This document shows positions 12,001 to 23,462 of a DNA stretch of 64,000 nucleotides, piece after piece. This DNA is from Ctenosaura bakeri (taxonomy: Eukaryota > Chordata > Lepidosauria > Squamata > Iguanidae). The notes below the pieces were generated by a model. It was not told the origin of the DNA, searched no databases, and worked only from the letters and a program-made list of their open reading frames with translations. Where the stretch lies: positions 402,001 to 466,000 of the forward strand of contig CAOLHI010000485.1 of NCBI GenBank assembly GCA_948474755.1, in the 5' to 3' direction. Both the position numbers and the translations under genes were made by a program. Each line of letters begins with the position of its first letter. Position 1 is the first letter of the stretch.

Positions 12001-12480
12001 ACATTTTGCTAACTCAGTGGTCAAATCCACAGAGTTCAATGGAGTTTATTCCCAAGGAAGTATGGGTGGGATGACAATCCAAAGCATACAACAGAAGACA
12101 TTATGGTTTCTGAAAGACCTTTCCCAGGAATGTTAGAAGAATTTGTAGAATCAGCAGAGTGTTAGTCTGGCACTGTGAAGTGAATGTGAAAACCCAGATG
12201 TTGGTACCAAGTTCTCTACTCTTGTGCTCTTTGCCTGCACCACCACAGTGCTTCACTAAGTGGCCCACCAACATATGATGGCCATCAAAGAAATCTGGCT
12301 ACTATGATTTCCTTCTCTGGAATATATAGCAGATTCTGTTTCTACAACTAACTTCCTTGCTTCAAACTTGAAATCTTTTGTGTCTGAATACACTAATCCT
12401 ATGTTTTGCAGAATCTTCATGTATTTCTCACCACATTCACAAATGTTTACATACTCCATAAACCACTTGTGCAGTGTTAA
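9049..12480. other. Unique AT-rich non-coding stretch with a candidate conserved block
   Basis: About 3.4 kb without a recognisable gene or repeat. The part at roughly 10370-10980 is repeat-free and compositionally even; it could be a conserved non-coding element, but I have no alignment. Open frames of 60-120 codons here carry no motif. Confidence 0.3.
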
Positions 12481-12485
12481 AAGTA

Positions 12486-12506
12486 ATCATCATCATCATC
12501 ATCATC
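12486..12506. repeat. (ATC)n microsatellite
   Basis: A short CAT/ATC triplet run that encodes a fortuitous His tract in one frame. Confidence 0.9.
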
Positions 12507-12527
12507 CCCCCAACCCCTTTGGTGGTA

Positions 12528-12650
12528 TCAGTTCAATGTTGTTGATAAACCCATTTAGACACTATAGTTCCTTTCTCCTCAGTTCAATGTTGTTGATAAA
12601 CCCAAATTTAGACACTATGGTTGATAAACCTAAATTTAGACACTATGGTC
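12528..12650. repeat. Short tandem duplication
   Basis: The segment CAGTTCAATGTTGTTGATAAACCC..TTTAGACACTATRGT occurs twice, followed by a shorter third unit TTGATAAACCTAAATTTAGACACTATGG. Units are about 60 and 30 bp. Confidence 0.85.
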
Positions 12651-12660
12651 ACAATTATAA

Positions 12661-12835
12661 AATTTAATACCAGTTTAATTGCCATGGTTCCATGCCATGG
12701 AATCCCGGGATGTGTAGTTTGGTGTGGCATATGAGCTCTCCGGCAAAGAATTCTAAATACCTCATGGGATTATAAATCCTAAGATGCCATAGGACACTGG
12801 CATGCCAGTAAAAATGGTAACACAGTGATATAACA
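12661..12835. mobile_element. Old hAT-like fold-back element
   Basis: The left arm has CAGTTTAATTGCCATGGTTCCATGCCATGGAATCCCGGGATGTGTAGTTTGG. The right arm has the inverted counterpart ATTATAAATCCTAAGATGCCATAGGACACTGGCATG..GTAACACAGTG. Same family as 63176-63412. Ends are eroded. Confidence 0.55.
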
Positions 12836-15595
12836 CATGATTGTGTCTGCAAACTGGAAGGAAAACCAGACCCTAAGATTTCTTGTGGTGGGCCAAAAAA
12901 TCACACTAGGGTTGACAAATCCTCTTTTCCTGGCAGAATTATTTTCAGTCTGGATAGGCATACAATTGTGCTTAAGTGGCAGCAGAAATCACTGTTGTAT
13001 GCACAGGTAGCTCAGTGGTAAGGGAGACCTGGATACTAAAAAACAAGTAGGCATCTGATGCCTGAGGTGACTAAGCGCATACTAGAAAATATTCTGTTTG
13101 GTCCCTGATGGGATGGCTGCCAGCTGCCTCTGCTTTTAGCATTCTGTTCAAGGAGGAATTGTTTGGTGGTTTTGGATGGAGAAACATATATGTGGCTTCT
13201 CTCCTTGAACTGGGATACAATTAATAGACTTCACAGAGGACTCATGCTGGTGTATCTATGAGTGTGAGAAGAAAACTTTTAGCTTGAAAACACTAGTGAT
13301 GGATTGCACTCTGAACCATTTGGACTTTCTCTCACAGCTAAATAAATAAATATAAATGCTTTTGCCCAACAAAACTGGAATTAACTAGAACAAATTAGGT
13401 ATCCAGCTTCATATCAATGTCTTGGGAGATCTGTAAATACTGAGATTAATCAAACTTCCTGAAGCAAAAGGAAAGGGGAAAAGATGATAAAGGAGAAGAG
13501 GAAAAAAGAAGATAATTTCAATTAGGAGTAAAGGGCTGCAACTGGGTAGGTGAAGAATGGGGGAAATGTTCATCTTGATGTCCAGAACTTACCTTTTTTT
13601 TTTTTTTTATTTTAAGTTCCAGAACAATGGCCACCTGCAGTGGGGATTTCTACTCCAAAAAACTTTTCTGCATTCTGCCAGTCTCTTAAAATACAGAGGT
13701 ATATCTCAGTAAATGAAGCAGGTATCTTTCTGGGCATTACTTCTTTAAGAGAAAAAATTACTACCAGAGGCAGACATAATATGGAAATAATAGGGATAGG
13801 TTCCTATACCACAAAATACTTCAACACATTTCAGTGTACTTCTTATTCAAAAATAACAATATGCACCTGTCAAATGAAACAATCAGGTCAGGTGAGCTTT
13901 GCTTCCAGTGAGGATTTCTTCTTTCACCAGTTCCTACTTTTGTTGCTATTTCCATTTTGGTGGCCAAACTTACAGTGTTATGTTTCCAGAAACAAGCTGG
14001 GGATAGCTACTGAAGCAGGCCAACCTGTTTTCTTTTTTTCTTTCTGTTCTGCTTTTCACATATGGTCTGTAAGGAATTCAGTTGCTGTTTACCTTGCCTG
14101 CTGTGGACCGGTACACACAGCTACTGTGGGATCACCTGGAGTAGAAACCCATTCTTTCCCAGGTTAAGCTGTATTGCATTGTTTATTTCAGACATGCTGC
14201 AAGCTGGCACTAAATACCTGTGTTCCTGAAGTCTTTCTTCACCATCCTCTTGATGCTGCTAAAAACATACAAATAGGTAGAGGACAAGGAGAAAAAAGGA
14301 GAGGGGTGCTGTAGAAAGACTTTATGAAAAGGAGGTTCTTTGTCAGAGGCTTTGTTGATTGACAAATGCCAGTATATAAACCAAGTACTACAAGATTATT
14401 TTTTTTACTTCAAAGACCATGAGTCAGGCTAAAAGTATTTGTAAATTATGTGATAATCAACCTTATCTTTTCCAGCTGGACTTCAATTGTATTTTTCCAG
14501 GCAAAATGCTTTGAATAGTGTCTAAAAGCAGCTTAGGCAATGGACTTCAAACATAATCACATGGCATAGTCAGCTAGCTACACTTGTTTGAGAATCATAA
14601 TTGGCTAGGAGCTCCTTTTTGCAGGTTTGCCAGGTTAGGAGTATGCCATTCCCTGAGATATCACAGCCAAAATCAGAAAGACCTAGCGATTGCCTCTGGG
14701 TTGGTCATTCAACATGATATATTAAGCATCAACCTCACTCAATCTGAGAATGTCATATGAAACAGGCAAAGTCTAACAAATAAGAATACATTTTTTCTGG
14801 TTGTAAATTAAATTTTCTAATCTCTGAACTGAAAGGGAAGGGCACTTGCACACTTGGCTTTTAACACCTTTGAAAGTATTGCTCTTAGCAATATGAGGGA
14901 GTTCTAGTCCAACTCAAAATACTTTAGTAAGCCCCATCCCCCAAAGCATTTCACACTGTTTTTAATGTGCTGTTCCTATACACCTGTTGCCCTCATTGGC
15001 TACTTTTTTCCCCTTTCTTATTATGCTTTTTAGAGTCAGGTTGTTGAATCCACTCTTATCCCCAAAATAATCACAATCATGATTATGCTACTAATAATCA
15101 TCTAATATTTTAGGGGGAAGAGGAGAAAGAAAGAGAGAGGATGGGCAAATCAAGATAACCTTGTCCATTGATAAGCAAGCCCCACTGACTTTAATAGAGC
15201 TTATGACTTTAAAATGTTGATCCCTTTGGATTTAAAGTTAGGACTGAAAATTGGAGCACATTCATTGCTTCACTGACATAACAGCTGTCAGTCTCTACTA
15301 GTAAGTACCAAAGTAACTACTTCTGAACTCTTAAACACATCTGTCTTTCATTCTCCAAAATACAGCATTTCTCTTACTCACTTTCTCATTTTAAGTGCAT
15401 TTAGAGCAGGCAAAATCAGGAAGTGCAGAGTGAATTTTTTTTTAAAAAGGATGATAAAAAAGTAAAATTGATTTTGAAATCTCAATTTGCTTCTTTTTGA
15501 AAATTCACCTCTTATCATGTTTCTTAAAAGAGTCTGGTTTAAATGAGAATGCACTATGAATGTATTAAGTTCCACACTCCTGAGCCCTAATTCAG
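12836..15595. other. Unique AT-rich non-coding stretch
   Basis: It contains poly-T and poly-A tracts and a long open frame at 13640-14167 (175 codons). That frame is low in complexity, has no domain I recognise and no clear splice context, so I do not call it a gene. Nothing else stands out. Confidence 0.4.
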
Positions 15596-15700
15596 CTCAG
15601 AAATGGAGAACATTGGAAACAAGCTTTCAAGCACTGTGACGGTCCCCTATGAGAGGGACATCAAATGCTTATCTTTCATCTATGGTCCTCAAAACATCCG
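15596..15700 (+). CDS. Candidate internal coding exon, gene unidentified
   Basis: The segment follows CCCTAATTCAG (acceptor-like) and ends in CATCCG followed by a consensus donor GTGAGT at 15701. It is open for its whole length, entering with 1 nt and leaving with 2 nt of a codon. The frame reads TVTVPYERDIKCLSFIYG in its middle, with ordinary coding-like codons and no low complexity; the other two frames contain stops. The candidate at 17341 has the complementary phase. I do not recognise the protein, and a chance match of splice signals to an open frame of this length is quite possible. Confidence 0.3.
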
Positions 15701-16160
15701 GTGAGTCAAACAGAGATTTCTTACTCCCTAGTTAAATCACCAGCTAGTCTTGCTGTCTTCACCTCTGATTTCCAAGCAGTCACAAGCTAGAGAGCTTTTC
15801 CGGTTTCTAAGATGCCAGGGAAGGGACATGTCACCTATGGCTAAGCTATGATGTTCTGAGAGCAAGCAGGTTTGCTTTCCTCATTGTTTGTCCTATTTAC
15901 CCAAAGAACAGAGTAGATCAGCCTAAATCAGTGGGGAATAAAAATCTGGCACTCTGGGGGCCTGTTTCCTGCATCTGATATCTGCAAGGGGCTAAAACTT
16001 TGCTCTCCCCTCTAAGAATTCTGCTCCCCCTCATAAAGTGTTCCTTCAGTCTTCAAATTTCTAGCATTGCAATTGAGAAATACAGACTGGCCGCTGTCAG
16101 GCAGTTATGATGTCATAAACTAGACTTACCACCTCATAAATGTTTTGTATTCACATTTAC
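15701..16160. other. Unique non-coding stretch
   Basis: No feature supported. If the neighbouring exon candidates are real, this is intron. Confidence 0.35.
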
Positions 16161-16460
16161 TATTGTGGCACCATTAAACTGCAAATGCCCATAAAACCTA
16201 CCTTAAAAGCTAGACTAGTGTACAGAGCAAAGGAGTTCTGCAACACTGGTGAGTGGGACGCTGTAGGATGACATTTCCAGGTACTTCCCACTAGCAAGCT
16301 GTGGTGCAATGTGGAGTTGTGATAGGACCCCACAGCAATTCTGCTTGTCATATTGCAGCTCATTGGTGTGACAGGGCTGGACATGGCCACTTGCCAGTTT
16401 CACAGAACTCCTTTGCTCAGTGGAGCTGCCTGGCTTTTACAATGGTAGTTAGGAGACAAG
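16161..16460. repeat. Imperfect inverted-repeat element, unclassified
   Basis: The left arm (TACCTTAAAAGCTAGACTAG..AGAGCAAAGGAGTTCTGCAACACTGG) pairs with the complement of the right arm (TTTCACAGAACTCCTTTGCTCAGTGG..GGCTTTTACAATGGTAG). This gives a fold-back of about 280-300 bp, probably an old DNA-transposon relic. I could not define ends or target duplication. Confidence 0.5.
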
Positions 16461-17340
16461 GTTGGAAGATGGAGTGTCATAGCTACATGTTTGATGCAGA
16501 ATCTCAGCTACATTTCAGACATCTGAAGAAATGGATGTAGTAGAATCCTGCAAAATCCCAGCACTAACACTTCACAAACTTACTAAAGCGTTGTAAATGT
16601 AAAAGGAAGCCTTTCCTTGTATGTATACTTTATGAGCTGCTGGACTCACCTTTGCGGCATCAACATCTGAGTGTGAAAAATTCATTCTCAACTTTGACAC
16701 ATGTGTTGATACCATACAGGCATCAGCATTTCATCAAGAAGAAAGCAAATTGAATAATCTTGGCTTTTGAAAATAACATAGCTGAAGGAATTTCAAGTGG
16801 ATTTCAAGTTTGTAGAGAAATCACACCTCATTAGACTTTATTAATAGTTCGGATCATCAAAGTAGGATGAGTGGCACAATATGCATTTGCTTCCCCATTG
16901 CTGTTGTTCAGTTTGCTCAACTATTTGGCGTGTGGAAAATATTGTACATTAAAATGATTTGCTTTTTGAGAAGCTTACCAACATATTTTCTAATTAAAAT
17001 CTGTTAATTGGAGAAAACTTTTTCCACAAAGACCTCCTTTGCAGTGCTTGATCCCCAAACCTTTCTGCCTCCCCCAGTTTTTTTCTGTGCCCCAAGAGTG
17101 AAAATTGTCTCACTAAATACAAATAAATCTATCCATCTAGTCATGCTTTTTCTCAAAATGTTTCTCTAAATTAGAAGTGACCAGAAAGTCATTTCCAGAT
17201 TTATTTATTTTTTTTTGTATTTTTAAAAGGTTTTTGAATGTGTATGCAGAAGGAAGATTTCTTCAGAAACAGAACTGCTGCTCACAGAGGCTTCCGGGAA
17301 TAAAATGTTTTTTCACTGATACTTTTCTCTCTGACATGAG
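16461..17340. other. Unique stretch with a candidate conserved non-coding block
   Basis: About 16660-17010 is repeat-free, AT-rich and contains TTATTAATAG, TAATTAAAAT and ATGCATTTGC-like words typical of homeodomain/POU clusters. This is an inference from composition only. Confidence 0.25.
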
Positions 17341-17437
17341 GTCCAATGGAAAACTGGGACAGCAAAGACAGCTTTGTGGGGTCCACACAGTTTATGATCA
17401 CCCCCAGACCAAGTTTTATATCAAAAGGGGCATTCAG
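17341..17437 (+). CDS. Candidate internal coding exon, gene unidentified
   Basis: A pyrimidine-rich tract (TACTTTTCTCTCTGACATGAG) precedes the start, and CATTCAG|GTGAGG forms a good donor at 17438. The segment enters with 1 nt and leaves in phase 0, so it could be joined in frame to the exon candidate at 15596-15700 across a 1.6-kb intron. The middle of the frame reads CGVHTVYDHPQTKFYIKRG. I do not recognise it. The same frame stays open upstream, so the acceptor is not forced. Confidence 0.25.
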
Positions 17438-18665
17438 GTGAGGAGAGATCAGACTTCTTGCTCACATGAACCCTTTCATGTAAAAATTAGGTACAGTTTG
17501 TGCTTCTTGTATGAATGGAGTAGATATTTTATTAAATTAAAATAGGATGTATCTGCCATATCTTTTGTTTGGTCCTTAGTCTTCAAGTATGTGGTTTTCT
17601 ATAAGACAGTCCCATATCTGGCATCTTGTTATGGATAAACATAGCCATAAGTGAAAGTTACACCTGTAAACTGTTTAGTCATTAAAAAGGCAGGAACTTA
17701 TTGCCTCCTTCACACAACAGCCAAAAGCCATGCAGGACTCATTTTCTTTCTGAAGACCTCCCTGCTGGCCCATGAGTAGGGCTTGTGGAGAGTGGGAGGC
17801 ATCAAGCAAGTGTCTGGCTGCATCCCTGTAGCCAGAGGCAGAAGAACACAGGCTTCCTTTGGCATCTCCTGGTTTCCTTCAGGTCCACAGAATGACATAA
17901 TTGTCATGTGACTGATCATAGACACACAGCCTCTCAAGTACCCTGTATTTTCCGTCAGCTGTTACATGGCCATGGAGGTTTGGCCCTCCATAGGAATAAG
18001 GTAACTTTTGCAGGAAGGAAAAGGGGGACATATCATAGTTTGTGTGACTGGAAGTTTATGATATGTCTTCTGATGCAGGATTTTGGCAGATGTATGTCTA
18101 CTGAGAAGAAATTTCCATCTGAACCCATTGTCTAGATATTAAACCTTTAGGACAAACTAGACATTACACCATGGGACAAAAGTAACAATCATGGGAATGA
18201 CTTTTAAAGGAGATGACAGCTCCCCACTTCATTGCCCATTCTAGATTGGGGTCCTGGCATAGGGCAAAAGAGGCTTTAACCCTTTCTCCACATGCTGACC
18301 ACTATCCAGATTGTGGCTTCTCTATCTGCTAAATGCCTTGGTGGGAACACCACCTGTTTAGGTCTTGGTGTCCCCATAAGTGTGTATTGAGAGGAATGAA
18401 TGGAGAGCCTTAATTTTAATAACTGATTTCCTTATGCATATATATAAATATATATATATTATACAGGGCAAAAGTCATACAGGTTAGGGACTAGAGCACT
18501 GTCAGAAAACAGAATTGGTAGAAAAGCAGAATCCATTTACTTTACTGCAGGAGGAATGAAGGCCTTACAGAGGTTCATTTGGGTAGTTAAACTAGAGTCA
18601 TCATGCTATCATGAAAGACCCCAAGTCTGTGCAGAGTCCTTCCCTGTCAGTGTAAATCAGGCTTC
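17438..18665. other. Unique non-coding stretch with a TA-rich tract
   Basis: A short (TA)n-like tract lies at about 18436-18462. No gene or repeat boundary otherwise. Confidence 0.4.
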
Positions 18666-18785
18666 CCCAACTGTGCAGGTGCCAGATGTGTTGGACAAGA
18701 ACTCCCATGACCTACTCAGAATGGCTGGCTGGGATACTGTAGTCCCAATACAACTGGAGAGTGCTGGAGTAGGGAAAGCTGGTAT
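18666..18785. repeat. Interspersed fold-back repeat fragment
   Basis: The order 'CCAGATGTGTTGGACAAGAACTCCCATGA', 'GGCTGGCTGGGATACTGTAGTCC', 'GGGAAAGCTGG' matches a motif seen again at about 20335, 47585, 47850, 50490, 51830, 53280, 55975 and 63455. It appears to be one dispersed, internally palindromic family that I cannot name with confidence. Confidence 0.5.
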
Positions 18786-20076
18786 AGATACTACAGGATA
18801 AAACAGCCCCCAAGGTTCTGACTCCGCCTAGGAGAATTCTCTACATTCTGAGAGACTCATGCTCTTAGGAGGCCAGGTATTCTAATGTTTGGCAAGAACG
18901 GGACTGCTTTCTTACTAAAGTCTACTAAATGCAAATGCCTGATGAGTGGAATTCCAAAATAAGCAGCAAGAGTCACTGTGGAACGTGGGGGAGAGAGGAG
19001 GCAAAAGTTTCTGGTAATAGAGGAGCAAACTGTGAAAAGTTCTGAGCCTGCCAGGAGAATGAGAGAGCAGCTGTGGGTGAGAAAACAAGACACCTTTTGT
19101 TGATAGTCAGTCTCTCATCCAGTGCTCAAAGCAACACACAGATACAAACAAAGAAAAAGGTATTGCTGTACACAAAATGAGTGGGGAAACAATGATAAAA
19201 AACCCAACTCTACTACACTTGTATCTTTACTATGGGGGAAAAAATAGAACTTGGAAAAGTCACTTTTTGGACTATCATGCACAGAATTCTCAGTCAGCAT
19301 GAGGATTCTGGTCATTGTAATCTAAACATGATTACCTTCTCTGCCTACAACAAGCTTTGGAAGAGTACAGTGTGCCTTTTGTATATGCAGGGGTTCCGTT
19401 CCAGAAACCCTTGTGTAAAGCAAAAAATACAAGTGTCGCGTCCCATTGTAATCAATGGATACAATGTGCACACATCTGTGGCAGTGTGGTTGCATGCTCT
19501 TCACATCCATTTACCATAATGGAACATGACACTTTGCATGACCTTGCATTTGTCTGTGCAGAGGTCACACCAGAAGGGGGTGCACTGTATAGGAATTATG
19601 AACCCTTTCAGGAATTAGATGCCTTTAAAAGTGGGTAGGCAGATTCTTGGAACATGATGGGTATTAGTTGTGATGGCCAATTGAACCTGCATGTTCAGTG
19701 AATCTCTGAGTGCCATTTGCTAAAAGGCAACAGTGAAGGAGGACTGTGGCCTTCATACCTACTTGTGGTATTCCCAGAGTTGCCTAATTGTTCACATCTG
19801 GGAAGCAAAATAGTGGACTAGAACAGTTTTTGGTCTAAGCCAGTCGGGTTCCGATGAAAGTCCTCTTTATTTACTCTAACCTCAAGCCTGGCAAAGTTAC
19901 TTCATTAGACTACAACTTCCAGAACCCCACCTCCCCTGGATCAAGGGGGGGAGGTTTGCCAAGCACCCAGCAGTCACAATGCATGGCTGGTGGCTGGCTA
20001 CATTTGGCTTAGTGAGTCATAAGTTATGTGGATCTGAATGAACACATTGCACAAAACACTCCCTGTTAAGCAATAA
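18786..20076. other. Unique non-coding stretch
   Basis: No supported feature. Short open frames overlap on both strands at 19232-19638 without motifs. Confidence 0.4.
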
Positions 20077-20292
20077 AGAGCCAGAGTGGTATAGTGGTTT
20101 GAGTGTTGGGCTATGATCCTGGAGACAGGGGTTCAATTCCCTGCTTGACCATAGAAACCCACTGGGTGACCATGGGCACATCATACACTCTCAGTCTCAG
20201 AAACCCTGTGTTAGGTTCACCTTAGGTCGTCATAAGTCAGAAATGACTGGAAGGCTCACCACCACCATCACCACCACCACCACAGCAACAAC
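20077..20292 (+). mobile_element. Sauria-type SINE, near full length
   Basis: The tRNA-like head shows an A box (TGGTATAGTGGTTTGAG) and a B box (GGGTTCAATTCCC). The body follows (GAAACCCACTGGGTGACC, TAGGTCGTCATAAGTCAG, AAATGACTGGAAGGC) with a (CAC/CAA) tail. Flanks GCAATAAA and GCCATAAA may be the target duplication. Confidence 0.92.
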
Positions 20293-21207
20293 ATGCCATA
20301 AAAAGGAAGCTTTAGAACTTGGTGGAGGAATCATGTGGCCCTCCAGATGTTGTTGAACTGAAATTTCCATCAGCTTTTGTCAACATAGCAATGGTGAGGA
20401 ATGCTGAGTCTTACAGTTTAACAACATGTCCTCCTTAAAGTGGAGTTAACCACTAATCTATTTCAGCAGTTGACTAGAGGAATAACCTGATAAAGTGAAG
20501 TTCATGGCAAATCACAATTTGGTACTGCTGATAAGATGAGAACATTTTGAAGTCCAAAGGGCTGGACAGATACTAATGTTTAGTGGCTCATTCCCAGCAA
20601 GCCTGTCACTCCCCTCACAGGCCTGGCAACAGGTAACTTCCACAGCTACTATCTCTTCTCACCCATCAAAACCTATATCACGCCTCTGCAGAAGTGTTTA
20701 CAGAACAGCCAGATGTCATGGCAGCCACCCTGAAAGGTGTCATCCTTACTCCTTCCCCACAGAAATGCACGCTGATGGCTTGCTTTCATTACCTATCAGT
20801 CACAGCACATTAAGCAGTCTTTCAGCCTGCTAGTTTCTCCCATGGCCATTTCCAAGGTAAGCATCATCAAGGAAATTAAGGTTTCTAAAAAGAAAGGGAT
20901 TACATAGCAGTCAACTTGCAAGTGGACTTTTGGTTCAAGGCTGTCATGCAACCTTGGACCAATATTCTTTTTCAGTCTAACTTATTACACAGAGTTGTTG
21001 TGAGAACAAAATATGCTATTACTGTTGGAGTTGCCAGGTCAGGATTTTCTTAAGCTCTGAGGTTTCAGAGCCAAAGCCTCAGACCTACAGATAACCCCTT
21101 ATGATATCAAGAACATGGGCCCTGGGGATATTGTTAAGCATCAGCCATAATGAGCGTAAATCACAATTGCACAGTGTGTAACACCAAGTCTAACTAATAA
21201 GGAAAAT

Positions 21208-21243
<36 letters not shown>

Positions 21244-21809
21244 TTTTTAAGACAACACTGTCACCCTGGGATTCTTCCACTTTGCCCTGAGGACTAGAGA
21301 AGAGAGTCCAGGCCCTGAGATCTGGAAAAATTAGTTACTATGTATTATATTCTGAGTTTCTTGAGGAGGAAGTAGTATATAATTATTGGCAACCATAGTG
21401 GGCCTCAGTGGCAAGTTTCTGTCCATAAAAGTCTACAAAGTGCCCAAAGCACAAAAAATGGAGGAGGCTAGAAGTCTACTTTTGGTTTATAAAAAGTGGT
21501 TCTTGGATTTTAAAAGAAATGTTAAAACAGTATGAAGATCCCTATTTAGCTTGTATGGAGGACTGGAGATAGTGGACATTCCTTTCTCAGCTAGCTGGGA
21601 AGGGGCATGACTTGGAGGGGGAGGCAAGGCTGAAAGGAACCACCATGACTGGATAGGGGGACCCTCCAGAGGCCAATGAGACCTTCTGGCCAGGGATTCC
21701 CCTCTCTGGCTGTCACACTTTACTCATATTGTATCCCAAGTTAACAAAATTAAAAATGTTAGTGACATTAATCAGGAGAACTGGAACTTTTGCTGCGCTA
21801 GCTTCACTG
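20293..21809. other. Non-coding stretch with fragments of dispersed repeats
   Basis: A fragment at about 20335-20410 (CCAGATGTTGTTGAACTG..) belongs to the dispersed palindromic family. Around 20940-21015 'CACAGAGTTGTTGTGAGAACAAAAT' resembles another common squamate repeat tail. A (CA)n array lies at 21210-21238. No gene. Confidence 0.4.
21210..21238. repeat. (CA)n microsatellite
   Basis: About fourteen uninterrupted CA units. Confidence 0.97.
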
Positions 21810-21860
21810 TGGCTGTGTCTCTTCCTTGTGGCTGTGTCTCTTCTCTTGTGACTGTCTCTG
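21810..21860. repeat. Short tandem repeat (GTGGCTGTGTCTCTTC-like)
   Basis: Three imperfect copies of a roughly 20-bp unit lie in tandem. Confidence 0.8.
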
Positions 21861-21865
21861 AAAAG

Positions 21866-22075
21866 CAGGACCCTTTCATACTTCATAGTTATAGTACTAT
21901 GATTCCACCTTAACTGCCATGGATGTGACCTGTGGAATCTTTGGATTTGCAGTTTGATGAGCAGAAGAGATCTCTGTGGCTCACTGTTCTAAATGCCCCT
22001 CTCTAAATGGCAAATCCCAAGATTTCATAGAGTAGCAGTTAAAAGGGGAAGCACAAGGCTATAATTCAGTAGGGT
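21866..22075. mobile_element. hAT-like fold-back element
   Basis: It starts CAGGACCCTTTCA, and its arms (ATAGTACTATGATTCCACCTTAACTGCC and GTGGAATCTTTGGATTTGCAGTTTG) pair with AAATGGCAAATCCCAAGATTTC and GGCTATAATTC on the right. It matches the better copy at 63176-63412. The CAGG terminus is typical of hAT elements. Target duplication not resolved. Confidence 0.6.
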
Positions 22076-22098
22076 GAAAGAGCAGGAATGTAATGAGA

Positions 22099-22446
22099 CC
22101 TACTCTCCAACTCTCCTGTTTTGGCAGAGACAGTCCCAATTAATTCTTTTGTCGTCCCACTTTTTCAGCTACTTTTAAAATGTCTCAGTTTTTCCCTCCT
22201 CTTTCCACTTTTTTGCTTTATCACCAGCTTACTTCAATTGCTGCAAACTGCAGCAAGGGCAAGATGTCTTGTTCTTCCCAGTAAGCTCAGGCAAAATCAA
22301 ATTGCTGCAGCATTTCCTGTCTTGTGTGTTCTTTCTTATTAGGGTTAGACAATGGGCTTGAGGCAGGGTTTGCCATCTTGGCCACACTTGACCACACTTG
22401 ATGTTGCTTGGTTACACGTGTCCCAGTTTTCATCTTTGAAATTTTG
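22099..22446 (+). repeat. Unclassified interspersed repeat, three-copy family, copy 1
   Basis: Shared landmarks with the copies at 42818 and 60799, in order: TGGCAGAGACAGTCCC, TTTTTCAGCTACTTTTAAAATGTC, TTTGCTGCAAACTG-like, AAATTGCTGCAGCATTTCC, GCCATCTTGGCCACACTTGA, GATGTTGCTTGGTTACACGTG, CCAGTTTTCATC. No terminal repeats or convincing open frame define its class. Confidence 0.75.
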
Positions 22447-23270
22447 GGAGAGGAGTGATGTAAGTTTATTTTTGTGAAAACAAAATTACCTTTGCATGAA
22501 CACTGATTTCAGATCAGACACAACTGAACCGAAACTCCCTAGAGTATGTGCATGATAACAAGAGATCAAAACAGAGAATCTCTCTCTCTCTCTCTCTCTC
22601 TGTGTTGTGTGTGAGAAAGAGAGCAAGAGCGCGCGAGAGAGATGTATCTACTTTACACAAAACAAATAAATGCAATATCTTTTTCCATCTTTAAAGATCG
22701 GTTTCACGTGGCAACAGTGCTATAAGAATGCATGAATAGAGAAAGAGCCATAATGGATTGGACTAAAGGCTTATCTATTCAAATATCACAAACACAGAAC
22801 ATGGACATAATAGCACCTTCCCAGTTGTATTCCCCAGCAACATGTATTAATTGTAGAAGTGTATGAATCCAACATAACCTCCCACAGATGGATTTCAGTA
22901 GGCCAGTTGTTCCTGTCTGCTCCATCATCCAGTGAGAGCTCTTTCTCGTCTTCTTTTTTATACTAATGGATCTTGGGCAGGTAATAATATACATATTTTT
23001 CTACCAGGTGCATCAGCATGAAAGCACTCAGACACATTAGTAGCTGCAAAAAAGGTCTTTCTTCTCTTTTGCTTCCCTCTTTTGCATCATCATCCATAAC
23101 TTTAAAAAGTAACACCATATATTCCAAAGGCATAAGCTAATATCCCTGTAAATTTTTAAGGCAGTGGATTCTCCCTGCCTGGCCACAATTTTCTTGAGAC
23201 AAGGCAGTCCAGCTGTGAGATGATGCCACCCCTTTGGAAGAAAGATAATCCAGTACCAGCAGATTTCCAG
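22447..23270. other. Non-coding stretch with a (TC)n array
   Basis: The dinucleotide array at 22579-22602 is followed by GT/GA-rich sequence. No gene is recognised. Confidence 0.4.
22579..22602. repeat. (TC)n microsatellite
   Basis: About twelve TC units. Confidence 0.95.
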
Positions 23271-23462
23271 TGTATTTAAGTCTTTAGTCTAAGTTTCAAG
23301 TCAAGTCTCAAGTCTCTACCGTCAAGTCTCAAGTCAAATCTCAAGTCCTTGAAGATACCTTCAAGTCAAGTCTCAAGTCAAGTCTCACATCAAGTCTCAG
23401 GTCTGGGAGCCAACTTTATACCCCAACCTACATTCCAGAATTTCTGGATAGAGTCAAATAAA

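Noticed and set aside
12368..12667. Open frame with a polyhistidine run
   Set aside because: The His run is an (ATC)n microsatellite and the rest is a tandem duplication.
13640..14167. 175-codon open frame on the plus strand
   Set aside because: Low-complexity Phe/Ser/Leu stretches, no recognised domain, no convincing splice signals or neighbours; such lengths arise by chance in 64 kb of AT-rich DNA.
20077..20150. tRNA gene
   Set aside because: A/B-box sequence belongs to the head of a Sauria-type SINE and does not form a complete tRNA.
23275..23403. CRISPR-like array
   Set aside because: Short variable TCAAGTC repeats without regular spacers, in vertebrate DNA; explained as the end of a dispersed repeat.
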